A DNA stretch of 44,478 nt, taken from a virus. The number at the start of each line of letters is the position of its first letter. The stretch's first letter is position 1. The stretch is taken from positions 1 to 44,478 of the IMG/VR virus record IMGVR_UViG_3300009553_000006, one strand, 5' to 3'. Shown piece by piece: positions 6,927 through 15,196 of this stretch. Both the position numbers and the translations under genes were made by a program. The notes under the pieces are model-generated. The model searched no databases. It had not been told where the DNA came from and saw only the letters and a list, made by a program, of their open reading frames with translations.

Positions 6927-8974
6927 AAATAACGCAGGCTCCCAATGCTGTATCCCCGAAGGTCGCCGATCCGCGTGCCGCGCAGGCGGCGAATAATCCC
7001 GTACACGGTCAGAATGCGGAACTGGGTGGCCTGGAAGTTGATCGTCCAGCCGTGGCCGCCACCACCCTGCATGGGCGTGATCGCCTCGCCGTAGTCGAAC
7101 ACTGCGACTTCGTTGATCGTCTCGTCGGGTAGCTCGATGGCGATCGAGCCGGGCAGACTCGCTGCGTCCATCATCACCTGGTGGACCGTCTCGGGATTGG
7201 GCCGGTACGCCGCGCCGTCCAGACGCGTGATCACCGCGCGGCCATCGACGGTGCCGGAGATATCCCGCTTGAACGCCGGCACCACGCGTTCGTGGATGGC
7301 GACCGTGTCGATGACCGGCGTGGTCGCGTTGTTCTGGTTGGTCAGCGATACCTTGAGCGATAGCCCATGCCCGGCCAGGTTGGGCGGGGCGTCGATGCGC
7401 TGGCCGTTCTGGGTGAACTCACCCAACAGCAGCCAGTCGCCGGTCGGCTGCGAGGGCGGCGTGCCAGCCGAGGCCATGATGCGGTAGTAAACCGTCGCCT
7501 CGTCACCGACTCTGAGCACCGGGCCGAAGATCGAAAAGCCCAACCAGTGTTTGAGATCGGCCTGGAACATCGCCGTATGGAGCGGGAAGACGATCTCGGC
7601 TGGGCCCAGGTTGAACTCGGCGCCGCTACCCGTGGCGAGTGGGCTACGGACCAGTTTGATCCAGTCCCAGGTGCCATCGTTGAAGCCGACGTACAGCCGG
7701 TCCTGGCCGCTCGCGCCGGAAGTCGACATGGCCGTGATGATCTTGTTCGGCCAGTGCGCCAGACTGCCGTCCCATTGATCATTGAACTGGGCATCGGCGC
7801 CATCCTCGGTCTGGCGCATCTCCCACGAGCCATAGGTCAGCAGGTACGACGTCGGTGGTGAGTCCTGGGCGTTGTACAGCCCGAGGAAACCCTGGTAGCC
7901 GCCCCAACCGCAGAACACCCGGGCTTCACCCCGGACGGGTGAGGCATTATCGAGCAGGCGCCCCGGCCCCATCGGCGTGAGTTGCGCCCCTGGCATATCC
8001 AGGCGGTAGAACGCGGGCCCCACGCTGAACCACAGCGAGCCCATCCACGCCTGGGCGCGACGACCGTTGTCGGGGCTGATCGTGGTCGCCAGCCCGGGAA
8101 ACAGGTCGACAGCGCTACCGTCCGAACTGATCGTGAAGATGCAGCCATCCTCTTTGAACACGCACAGCACGTTGCCTGTTTGACGGATGGCGCTGATCTG
8201 GACGCTCGGGTCACCAACGAAGAACGGGCCGGACCAGTTGGCCGCGACCTTGGGGTCAGCCGTCACCTTGCGCAGCACACTGCCCACGATGTCCGCAGCC
8301 CACAACTCGGTGCCGACGACCTCCAGGCGGTACGCGGCGAAACCCGCCGGTAGAGCAGCCTGGGCCCACGTGCCGGCCGGCGTGCGCTCCCACAGCAGGC
8401 CCGCCGCAGTCGTGACGTACAGGCTCTTGAGCGCCCCAGCAAAGCCACCCTGGTAGACCACACCGTCCGCGACGGCCGAGGCGAAGTCGCCTTTGTCGAC
8501 CACTTGTCCGCCGTTCGTGTCGTCGGCGCGGCGGTAGACCTTCGTGCCGGCCAGGATGAACTGGGTGGGGGTGTTGGCGGCCGTGTGAAAACCGTCGATG
8601 AACTTGACGACCTGGCCGCCGGCTGCCGTGGTTGGCACGATCGGGTGGAGCAGCGGACCCTTGCCGACCAGACCACCGCTGACCTGGATGTCGGAGCCCC
8701 AGTAGTAGCGCTTGTCGCCGAAGGAACTCTGGACGCGCTCGCCATAGCCGGCCGTTGGCTTGGCTGGCCACGTGCGTTCGCGGTAGACCGGTGCCGAGGC
8801 GTACTCCTGAGCAGACGGGATGACGCCGTCGAGCATTTGCTGCTTTTTGCCAACTAGCAACCCCTGCTGGGTAGGGATCAGCATGAGCCCAATACGGTCC
8901 GCCGACGTGCCCAGAATGCTGCCAATTCGGCAGTGGTACGGAAACGGGCGACGCTTCGACGAGAGAAGGCTCAC
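6923..8974 (-). CDS. Large beta-rich tail/virion protein
   Basis: This 683-aa protein is rich in repeated beta-blade-like segments (QFILAGTKVYRRADDT, KSLYVTTAAGLLWERT, TELWAADIVGSVLRKV, GNVLCVFKEDGCIFTI, GSLWFSVGPAFYRLDM) through residues 120-350, suggesting a beta-propeller-like region. A sandwich-like C-terminal half (LLLGEFTQNGQRIDA, SLKVSLTNQNN) follows. Podophage tail-tube or nozzle proteins (T7 gp12-like) have a similar layout, and the position between capsid/adaptor and fibre genes fits. The GTG start at 8974 overlaps the previous stop; an internal ATG at residue 31 is an alternative. Confidence 0.65.
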   Translation of the reverse strand: MSLLSSKRRPFPYHCRIGSILGTSADRIGLMLIPTQQGLLVGKKQQMLDGVIPSAQEYASAPVYRERTWPAKPTAGYGERVQSSFGDKRYYWGSDIQVSGGLVGKGPLLHPIVPTTAAGGQVVKFIDGFHTAANTPTQFILAGTKVYRRADDTNGGQVVDKGDFASAVADGVVYQGGFAGALKSLYVTTAAGLLWERTPAGTWAQAALPAGFAAYRLEVVGTELWAADIVGSVLRKVTADPKVAANWSGPFFVGDPSVQISAIRQTGNVLCVFKEDGCIFTISSDGSAVDLFPGLATTISPDNGRRAQAWMGSLWFSVGPAFYRLDMPGAQLTPMGPGRLLDNASPVRGEARVFCGWGGYQGFLGLYNAQDSPPTSYLLTYGSWEMRQTEDGADAQFNDQWDGSLAHWPNKIITAMSTSGASGQDRLYVGFNDGTWDWIKLVRSPLATGSGAEFNLGPAEIVFPLHTAMFQADLKHWLGFSIFGPVLRVGDEATVYYRIMASAGTPPSQPTGDWLLLGEFTQNGQRIDAPPNLAGHGLSLKVSLTNQNNATTPVIDTVAIHERVVPAFKRDISGTVDGRAVITRLDGAAYRPNPETVHQVMMDAASLPGSIAIELPDETINEVAVFDYGEAITPMQGGGGHGWTINFQATQFRILTVYGIIRRLRGTRIGDLRGYSIGSLRYL

Positions 8975-9207
8975 GCCGGCGGGCTACCTACAATATGGTC
9001 GCCATCGCTGGCCAGGTAGGCCGGGTCGTACTTCATCAGGTTGGCGTATTCGGCCATGTCGTGGATGACGGCCAGTTTGTTCTGCGAGCCGACACCACCA
9101 CCCTTGGGACTCAGGCCGACGATTAGCCGGTCGCTGTTGCGGTAGATCACCTGGAATTGCTTGGGTGCTGCTGCTGGTTGCTGTTCGGGTGCTGTTGGTT
9201 GGGTCAT
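8971..9207 (-). CDS. Small structural-region protein
   Basis: This 78-aa protein starts at ATG 9207, which overlaps the stop of the upstream frame (ATGA). The N-terminus is Q/A/P-rich. It is followed by KQFQVIYRNSDRLIVGLSPKGGG and an HDMAEYANLMKYDPAYLA helix. It is compact and probably a minor virion or adaptor protein. Family not recognised. Confidence 0.6.
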   Translation of the reverse strand: MTQPTAPEQQPAAAPKQFQVIYRNSDRLIVGLSPKGGGVGSQNKLAVIHDMAEYANLMKYDPAYLASDGDHIVGSPPA

Positions 9208-9557
9208 ACCTGCCACCGATCCGGACCGTCCATGCGGTCACATTGAAGGTGCATGTGGGCATCGGCGACTGTTTCGTTACCGGCCGCGACGTTGCCGCAC
9301 GCGCAGCCGTCGCGATTGGTCTTCTAGACAAACATCTGCTGCACGTCGGAGGCTGCGGCACCGCCCCCGACCGGGTGCGTCGAGGTGGCGCCGCAGCCAT
9401 CGGGACAGACCAGAACAATGAAATTATGGTTGTGCGAGCCATCCATCTGTGTGGCCCACTGGACTTCGGCGGCGGGGATGGTGCCGCTGTGACCCAGTTC
9501 ATCGAAGACCACGTCGATGTCGCCGTTCGCTTGAAAGGTGACCGGTCGAACGCTCAT
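9204..9557 (-). CDS. Zn-binding protein interrupted by an in-frame TAG
   Basis: The first part (9557 to 9327, 77 aa) ends at TAG 9324-9326. The same frame then continues for 38 codons without a usable start and ends at a TGA that overlaps the next gene in ATGA. The upstream part has VLVCPDGCG and HPVGGG; the downstream part has CACGN, HMHLQC and ends DGPDRWQV. Together they supply two cysteine pairs and C/H ligands like one zinc-ribbon-type protein. Read-through, a recent nonsense change and a sequencing error are all possible. TAG serves as an ordinary stop elsewhere in this genome, so wholesale recoding is unlikely. Confidence 0.55.
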
Positions 9558-9566
9558 TGCATGCTC

Positions 9567-10493
9567 CTACGGGTTGGCCTCAATGGTGAGATACTGGCCG
9601 CTCGCTGTGCTTAGCAGCCGAGTGGCGTTGCCGAGGGCTAATCCGCCCGCAACACCAACCAGCACAGCGCCCGAATTAATACCTTGGGACATAGCACCAA
9701 AACTGGTCAGTGCGATTGCGGTGCCGGTGTTGCCAGTAAGAGAAAGCGTCCCGACCGCAGTGATTGTCGGCACCACGGGTTTAGTCGTATAGCGCAACGG
9801 AAATACAGCCCCAGTCACGGCATGGCATTGGCCGGCGCCCATTTCTCCAGTGCCTACTACGTTGCCAATGACCTCGTAGTAGCGGAGGCAGCGCGCCAGG
9901 TCGTCGGCCGGGTGTAGCGGCGCGTAGTCGGCCGCCACGTTGCCCACCACCAGCATGGCGTTGTCGAGGTACGCCGTGCAGGAAACGGGATTAGTGAAGC
10001 CGACATACACAAGCAGGTTGACAACAGTGGCGTCAGATGGAACCGCTCCGACTGACACAGTCAATGTCTCCCACTGGTTAGCCTGAACGTTGAATGCGGA
10101 CTCTGCATACACTGCAGCAGTTCCATCTGAACCTGCAGCGATCTTCACTTGACTTGCTACCGTGCAGCGCACGCGCATAGAAAAACTCAGCGATTTGCCG
10201 CGCAGGCTAAGGTCGGTCATTTTCAGTGGTTGGGTCAGGGTGACGTATCCACTGGCAGCAGTGAATGTGACGCGTGCCGATGATTGAGAGCCGTCAGAGA
10301 CGATGCTTGTTTCCTTAGACACAGACAGGGTGCTGCTTCCGCTCCAGCCGAGTGTCCATCGATCTGGCCCCCACGAGTTTGTGGTGAACGGCCCATTGCC
10401 GCGCTGCCAGATCTCGAAGCCGCCGTTGGTCAGCAAATTGTCGCGTGCCGTATCCCTGGCCAACTCGACATTTGGCACTTGTTGCCGGGTCAC
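9567..10493 (-). CDS. Receptor-binding/fibre tip protein, paralogue of the upstream gene
   Basis: This 308-aa protein is beta-rich with a carbohydrate-binding-module look: NLLTNGGFEIWQRGNGPFTT near residue 20, a jelly-roll-like region to about 180, then YLDNAMLVVG and DYAPLHPADDLARC-RYYEV. The variable C-terminal 110 residues are probably the host-contact part. It is homologous over nearly its whole length to residues ~275-554 of the collagen-like fibre upstream. It lacks the collagen-like stalk. The GTG start overlaps the upstream stop (GTGA). Confidence 0.75.
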   Translation of the reverse strand: MTRQQVPNVELARDTARDNLLTNGGFEIWQRGNGPFTTNSWGPDRWTLGWSGSSTLSVSKETSIVSDGSQSSARVTFTAASGYVTLTQPLKMTDLSLRGKSLSFSMRVRCTVASQVKIAAGSDGTAAVYAESAFNVQANQWETLTVSVGAVPSDATVVNLLVYVGFTNPVSCTAYLDNAMLVVGNVAADYAPLHPADDLARCLRYYEVIGNVVGTGEMGAGQCHAVTGAVFPLRYTTKPVVPTITAVGTLSLTGNTGTAIALTSFGAMSQGINSGAVLVGVAGGLALGNATRLLSTASGQYLTIEANP

Positions 10494-12154
10494 GGATTGC
10501 TCTCAGCGGTTATGTAGCAAGTGGCGTTGGGCGAATATACCTGGCACGCCCCTACTGCCGCCGCCGACACAAAGGCAAACGTGTAACTCGATACGTGTGC
10601 ATCGCCAGCGGTTGGTTGCCCTGACAGGTTTGTGCCCGACCAGGTCCCGACTTTCGTCAGAGTCGGCGTGATGGCTTTTTGGGTCGCAAACAGGTGTGTC
10701 CACTGGATGTTTAGACCACCCGCACCCGACCATACTTGATGAACGAACGTCGCGCCCGACCCACCGGCATGCACTTCGTAATAGCGCTGACATCTGGCGA
10801 GATCATCCGCCGGGTGGAGTGGGGCGTAGTCGGCGGGCACGCTGCCCACCACCAGCATGGCGTTGTCGAGGTAGACCGTCGCTGAGCCAGTAAAGATCAC
10901 GCCAACCACTAGAGACGAGGCGCCCGCACTTGGAACCGTCGCCGTGAGTGTTTGGTACGTGCCACCGCCAGTGTGCGTCGTACCTGGCGTGTTGGTCCCA
11001 TCGACCTGAATAAAAGCTTGTGCGGCACTCGCTACCGTAGTCTTCACGCGGATCGAGAACGTGATGCCGCGTGCAACTCCACTACGCAACTGCCAGAAGT
11101 CTTCGACCTTTTGTTGCAGATTGGCGAACCCGCCGCCGACGTTCACCGTACAAACAGCAGCAACCAGTGAGTTGTCACTGATGTTGGTCGTTTCGCGGGA
11201 CACACTGAGCGTTGCGCCTCCACCAAAAGAGAGCATCCAGCGATCGGCCGCGAACGCATTTAGCGTCGTGAACGGCCCGTTTCCCCGCTGCCAGATTTCA
11301 AACCCACCGTTCGTCAGCAGATTGGCACGCGCCGTATCGGTGCCGAGTTTGATGTTGGTGACCGACTGATTGGCCAGGTCGGCCGTGGCGATCGCGCCGT
11401 CCTGAATCTGGAGCGAGGTGATCGAGCCGTCCGCGATCCCGGCTCCGGAAATCGGCGGGACCGGCGTGTAGCCCGTCGAGGCGTAGTCGACGATCACCCG
11501 CTCGGCACCGTTGAAGGCGTCGGTGAACGTGATCGTGCTGGCGCTCAGCGAGTAGTTGCCGTCCGTCTGCGACTGCACCACGCCCGCACGGGCGATCATC
11601 AGGATCCACAGCGGCGGCTGGCTAAGCGTGACCGTCGTCGCCCCATTGCCGGGCATGAATTCTTCGTGGACCGACGACGATGGGCCAACCGGGCCCTGGG
11701 TGCCGGCGGCGCCGGTTGGTCCCGCCGCGCCTTGAGGGCCGGCGGGGCCGGTGTTGCCCGTAGCACCGGGCACGCCCTGCGGACCGGCTGGGCCCTGCGC
11801 ACCAGGCACACCCTGAGCACCGACGACGTTGCCGTCGAAACGCCACGTCCACGTCGGCGAGGTGTTGTCAGTCAGCGTCCAGAATTTCCCGGCGACGGCG
11901 TCGTACCAGATCGTGCCCAGCACGTCGCCGGTCACTTCACCCGGATTCGGTGCCCGCTGCTGGACCTTCCAGCCCGGACCGGTCAGTCCGTCGTCGCCCT
12001 GGATGCCTTCCTGACCGTTCGTGCCGGGCGGGCCAATGGGCCCCTGTGGACCGGCCGGACCCGTTGGCCCGGGCGGGCCCGTGGTGTAGTCGGGCGGACC
12101 GGGCGTGCTGTCGATATCGTTCCAGTTGACGACGTCCGGAAGGGGTGCAGTCAT
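10490..12154 (-). CDS. Collagen-like tail fibre with C-terminal carbohydrate-binding-like module
   Basis: This 554-aa protein has two G-x-y collagen-like blocks, about residues 25-60 (GPPGPTGPAGPQGP) and 112-158 (GAQGPAGPQGVPGATG), flanking a short globular insert. Then comes a small beta-domain with the phage-fibre phrase EEFMPGNGATTVTLSQPP, a linker (ADGSITSLQIQDGAIATADL), and the NLLTNGGFEIWQRG carbohydrate-binding-like module shared with the downstream gene. Collagen-like repeats trimerise fibres and are common in phage adhesins. Confidence 0.85.
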   Translation of the reverse strand: MTAPLPDVVNWNDIDSTPGPPDYTTGPPGPTGPAGPQGPIGPPGTNGQEGIQGDDGLTGPGWKVQQRAPNPGEVTGDVLGTIWYDAVAGKFWTLTDNTSPTWTWRFDGNVVGAQGVPGAQGPAGPQGVPGATGNTGPAGPQGAAGPTGAAGTQGPVGPSSSVHEEFMPGNGATTVTLSQPPLWILMIARAGVVQSQTDGNYSLSASTITFTDAFNGAERVIVDYASTGYTPVPPISGAGIADGSITSLQIQDGAIATADLANQSVTNIKLGTDTARANLLTNGGFEIWQRGNGPFTTLNAFAADRWMLSFGGGATLSVSRETTNISDNSLVAAVCTVNVGGGFANLQQKVEDFWQLRSGVARGITFSIRVKTTVASAAQAFIQVDGTNTPGTTHTGGGTYQTLTATVPSAGASSLVVGVIFTGSATVYLDNAMLVVGSVPADYAPLHPADDLARCQRYYEVHAGGSGATFVHQVWSGAGGLNIQWTHLFATQKAITPTLTKVGTWSGTNLSGQPTAGDAHVSSYTFAFVSAAAVGACQVYSPNATCYITAESNP

Positions 12155-12159
12155 CGCAC

Positions 12160-13038
12160 TTAGCCCACCAACGGCAGGCGGAACGTCTGCGCGAAGCCGA
12201 TGCCGCGCGAGATCTCCGGCCCCCAGATCATCGCCTGGCGCGTGAACTCGCGCGCGGCCATCTCCTGGGTCGCCTGCAAATTGCCGGCTGCCGCCGCAAA
12301 CATGCGGCTCGGAAACAGGTGCCAGGCCTCGATGTGCGCGGCGCTCGCGGCGTAGTCGAGGTCGATGGCCAGCGTGTCACTGTCCTTGGTCGGGCCAGTC
12401 GTCGAGTCGGCGCTGTTGACCCACGACCAGGCCGGCCGGGCGGCCGACAGGTAACTGCCGCTCGGTACGCCGTAGCCGATCAGGATGACGTGCCCGGCCT
12501 GGGTGATCGCCTCGAACGGCTGGTCCGGTCCGCTGCCCTGATAGCCCGAGCGGAGCCGCAGCACCTGACCCGGATTGACCAGCCAGGGCAGCGTCGCGGT
12601 CAGGTCGATGCCCAGGCCGGAATTGATCGAGACCGGGCCACGGTCCTCGAAGAAACAGCGCCGCAGCCCGGCCAGGACCGCCACGCGCAACTCCTGGCTC
12701 GGGTGCAGGTGGGTGAAGTCGGCCAGTTCGCTCGGCTGCATCGGGTTGTACCAGTTGCGATCGACGATCACCCGCCCGGCGCCCGAGTCGAACGTCTGGA
12801 CCATCCGCTCGCGATCGACCACCTGGACCGGCGCCGGGGTCGGCGTCCCGTCCGCCAACAACCCACGGCGGACCAGCCACAGGTTCTCTGGTCCGCCCAG
12901 CAGCGCGTTGCTCTTGAGGCCAGGCATGAGCGCGCTGGTCGCGGTCGAGGAGGTCGGCGTGCCCGAGTCCTGGGCGGCCTGGAAGAACGGCCCGGTCCTG
13001 CGCGCGACCTCCTGTTCCAATTGCGCCAGCGTGATCAT
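12160..13038 (-). CDS. Virion structural protein, possible head-tail adaptor
   Basis: This 292-aa protein starts MITLAQLEQEVARRTG, a short helix of a type common in adaptor or tail-tubular-A-like proteins. Mixed alpha/beta follows, with ELRVAVLAGLRRCFFEDRG and a C-terminal helix ATQEMAAREFTRQA. It lies between small capsid-region genes and the fibres, where podophages often place the gatekeeper or T7 gp11-like protein. The family is inferred from context, not from a motif. It overlaps the upstream stop (ATGA). Confidence 0.55.
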   Translation of the reverse strand: MITLAQLEQEVARRTGPFFQAAQDSGTPTSSTATSALMPGLKSNALLGGPENLWLVRRGLLADGTPTPAPVQVVDRERMVQTFDSGAGRVIVDRNWYNPMQPSELADFTHLHPSQELRVAVLAGLRRCFFEDRGPVSINSGLGIDLTATLPWLVNPGQVLRLRSGYQGSGPDQPFEAITQAGHVILIGYGVPSGSYLSAARPAWSWVNSADSTTGPTKDSDTLAIDLDYAASAAHIEAWHLFPSRMFAAAAGNLQATQEMAAREFTRQAMIWGPEISRGIGFAQTFRLPLVG

Positions 13039-13448
13039 GCGGTGGTGAAGGTGAAGTCGCCGGTGAGCGTGACGAACGTGCCGACGGTCACGGTGATGCG
13101 GTAGTGGTAGAGCGTGGCCGTGGTCAGCCCGGTCAGGTTGACCACCACGTCGCCCTGGCCGGACGCGGGCGTGGCCGCCTGGGTGCTGCCGTACGCGGTC
13201 GTGGTGCCGTAGTTAGCGGCCATCGCCGTGCATGGCTGATCGACCGTGAAGCCGAGTTGGGCCGTCGTCGCGGCGCGCGTGATCAGGCGCACGTTGCGGA
13301 TGCTGGCGCCCTGGTAGGCGGCCTTGCCGTCGGCGATCAGGCGCTGCACGTACGCCTCGTCGGTGATGCTCGCGGCGTGGCCGGCACCGTGGATGGTGGT
13401 CGCGGTCACCGAGTCGACCGCCGGCGCCAGGAACACGATGTTCGACAC
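13035..13448 (-). CDS. Structural protein with Fn3-like C-terminal half
   Basis: This 137-aa protein has an N-terminal half similar to small capsid-associated proteins (HGAGHAASITDEAYVQRLIADGKAAYQG). The C-terminal half reads like one fibronectin-III/Ig-type sandwich (AQLGFTV, VVVNLTGLTTATLYHYRITV, DFTFTTA). Such domains decorate capsids or tails. Note that the N-terminal half and the next gene (13452-13655) share a V/YVQ-x-LI/KSLLLDGKA pattern, suggesting duplication. Confidence 0.6.
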   Translation of the reverse strand: MSNIVFLAPAVDSVTATTIHGAGHAASITDEAYVQRLIADGKAAYQGASIRNVRLITRAATTAQLGFTVDQPCTAMAANYGTTTAYGSTQAATPASGQGDVVVNLTGLTTATLYHYRITVTVGTFVTLTGDFTFTTA

Positions 13449-13451
13449 GCC

Positions 13452-13655
13452 TTACTGCCCCGTGGTCGGCTCGGGCGCGGCGAACAACGCCTCGGGTGGA
13501 CCGTCGAGCAATTCGGCCTTGCCATCCAGCAGCAGCGACTTGATGTACTCGTAGTCCGCTTGCACGTAGTCCGTCTCGTGGCCCGGCCCGTACGTCGTCG
13601 CCGGATGGTCTGGGCGCGGGTCGGTCGACGTAGCCAGGAAGCGTATGCGCGGCAT
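13452..13655 (-). CDS. Small capsid-region protein
   Basis: This 67-aa protein begins MPRIRFLATSTDPRPD, and has a YVQADYEYIKSLLLDGKAELLDG segment like that in the following gene. It is proline-rich at the end. It sits between capsid and adaptor genes, so it is probably a minor head protein. Function unknown. Confidence 0.55.
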   Translation of the reverse strand: MPRIRFLATSTDPRPDHPATTYGPGHETDYVQADYEYIKSLLLDGKAELLDGPPEALFAAPEPTTGQ

Positions 13656-13903
13656 CAGGCCTTGCCCTTCTTGGACTTGTCCTCAACCTCGGCCTCGCCA
13701 GCCTTGCCGCGCGTCATGCGCTCGCCGTAGTTGCCCTCCTTGGCCGCCTCTTCGGCCTTCTTCTCGTCTTCGATCAGCGAAATCTTGCCGTCCGCTTTCC
13801 AGCCGGCCGCGATGTCGTCGGCCACGTCGACCTCGGCACCGGCCGCAAAGACCTCGGCCGTCTTGGGATGGGTCAGCGGCACGAGGGTGCGGATCTTGAC
13901 CAT
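13655..13903 (-). CDS. Small head-region protein
   Basis: This 82-aa protein starts at ATG 13903 after GGAGGA. VKIRTLVPLTHPKTAEVFAAGAEVDVADDIAAGWKADGKISLIE forms a small beta-barrel-like domain, frequent in phage head-completion regions. A highly charged K/E tail follows (EDEKKAEEAAKEG ... DKSKKGKA). The start overlaps the stop of the upstream 44-aa gene (TAATG). Confidence 0.6.
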   Translation of the reverse strand: MVKIRTLVPLTHPKTAEVFAAGAEVDVADDIAAGWKADGKISLIEDEKKAEEAAKEGNYGERMTRGKAGEAEVEDKSKKGKA

Positions 13904-14037
13904 TACTTTTTCCTCCTCGACTTGCCGGCTGACCGCATGGCCATCGCGATCGCTTGCTTCTGCGGTCGGCCGGCGCGCATCTCATTGCGGATGTTTTCGC
14001 TGATCGTCTTCTTGCTAGAGCCCTTCTTGAGCGGCAT
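13903..14037 (-). CDS. Small basic phage protein, DUF6496-like
   Basis: The ATG at 14037 opens a 44-aa protein beginning [20 protein letters not shown] and ending in a [20 protein letters not shown]-type block. This lysine-rich pattern of KKGxSKKTISxNI-x-E followed by GxPQKQAxAIA is a widespread family of tiny phage proteins near capsid genes (DUF6496 by memory). Role unknown. Its stop overlaps the next start. Confidence 0.75.
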   Translation of the reverse strand: MPLKKGSSKKTISENIRNEMRAGRPQKQAIAMAMRSAGKSRRKK

Positions 14038-14040
14038 GGC

Positions 14041-14133
14041 TCACGGCCTGGGCGGAACGGGCTCCGGCTCGGGCTGAGGGTCCGGTTCGGGCTCGGGTTC
14101 GGGCGGCGGATTGGGATCAGGGGTCCAAGTCAT
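14041..14133 (-). CDS. 30-aa Pro/Glu-repeat peptide
   Basis: The ATG at 14133 lies one base after the capsid gene stop (TAAATG), with GGAGGCGAGGG inside the capsid 3' end. The 30-aa product is a PEPEPEPD-type repeat between MTWTPDPNPP and PVPPRP. It could be a flexible decoration or spacer peptide. Evidence is frame, ribosome-binding site and spacing. Confidence 0.5.
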   Translation of the reverse strand: MTWTPDPNPPPEPEPEPDPQPEPEPVPPRP

Positions 14134-15162
14134 TTAGCCCTCGCCTCCGGTGCTGGCCTTCTGCTGCAGGACGAAGAACGGATAGCGCGACGCCTTGGTC
14201 GGCTGTTGGCGGTTGACCGGGTTGGGGATCGCCCAGGCAAACCTGGCCGTCACGCGCAACGCGACCATGTCCTGCTGGAGCAGGTTGAAGATGATCACCG
14301 GCGGGGCACCGTTATCGGTGATCACGCCCGTATCAAACATCTCCATGTCGATGTCTTCGCGGATGGCGAGCATCGACTGGTCCCACTGGCCGCCGATCAT
14401 CGAGTAGTTGGCCGCGCCCGTCGCAAAACCACTCAGGCCGGCGTTGTTGAAGATGATCGGCTCGCCGAACAGCGTGCCGACGCGATCGTCCGAGCCAGAC
14501 GGCGCCTGGTCCGGGTAGTACAGCAGGCCCTTGGTCGTGTCGCGCAGGCCGCGCAATTTGGCCCGCACCTGACGACGTGCCCAGAAGCCGGTGACGTCGA
14601 AGCCATCGGCCTCGACCGTCGCCATCGCGTTATTGATGTCGTCCAGATAATCGACCGTGGATGCGCCGGCCAGGACCAGGTTGCCGGCGGCGTTGGCGCC
14701 CGAGACGATGGATGCTGGAAAGGTGGTCGGCGCGTTCACGCCGAAGAAGATGGCCTCGTCCAGGGCCACCCCAAAGGCCTCGGTGACCTTCGGTTTGACC
14801 TGGCTCCAGAAGTCGTAGTCCATGTCCGAGAGCAGGTTTTTGCTGATCGGCACGATCACCGCGATCTCTTCGGCGTTCAGGTACACGTTGTCCCACTGGA
14901 CGCTCGTGGTCTGCTTCATGCCGATGTCGCGCGCGTCGAGCGAGGCACCCGAGACCCAGTACGCGATCGGCAACTGGCTCATGACCGGGATGCGCTGCTG
15001 GGCGCGCTTCATCCTGACGTGCGGCATCAGACGCATCGCCGCACTCTTCTCGACGGTCGACTGGACGATCTCGCGCTGAACGTCCTCGGGAATCAGCGGC
15101 CCCCCGCCTGGGGTAGCCCGGTTGGCGATGCTGTTGTACGGCGTGAGAGTGGCCCTCTTCAG
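14134..15162 (-). CDS. Major capsid protein, HK97 fold
   Basis: The frame is homologous-looking from well before its first ATG (15036): ATLTPYNSIANRA, then LIPEDVQREIVQSTVEKSAAMRL, then RIPVMSQLPIAYWVSG. This is the N-arm and E-loop region of HK97-type capsids. Further motifs are EEIAVIVPISKNLLSDMDYDFW, a central domain with DDINNAMATVEADGFDVTGFW, and the P-loop-like LFGEPIIFNN. The first codon that could start the conserved N-arm is CTG at 15162, giving 342 aa. No ATG, GTG or TTG lies in frame between the upstream stop and this region. It lies right after the scaffold gene. Confidence 0.85.
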   Translation of the reverse strand: MKRATLTPYNSIANRATPGGGPLIPEDVQREIVQSTVEKSAAMRLMPHVRMKRAQQRIPVMSQLPIAYWVSGASLDARDIGMKQTTSVQWDNVYLNAEEIAVIVPISKNLLSDMDYDFWSQVKPKVTEAFGVALDEAIFFGVNAPTTFPASIVSGANAAGNLVLAGASTVDYLDDINNAMATVEADGFDVTGFWARRQVRAKLRGLRDTTKGLLYYPDQAPSGSDDRVGTLFGEPIIFNNAGLSGFATGAANYSMIGGQWDQSMLAIREDIDMEMFDTGVITDNGAPPVIIFNLLQQDMVALRVTARFAWAIPNPVNRQQPTKASRYPFFVLQQKASTGGEG

Positions 15163-15196
15163 AACGGGCCAACCCCGCGATTAGCTCAGCGTGCGG

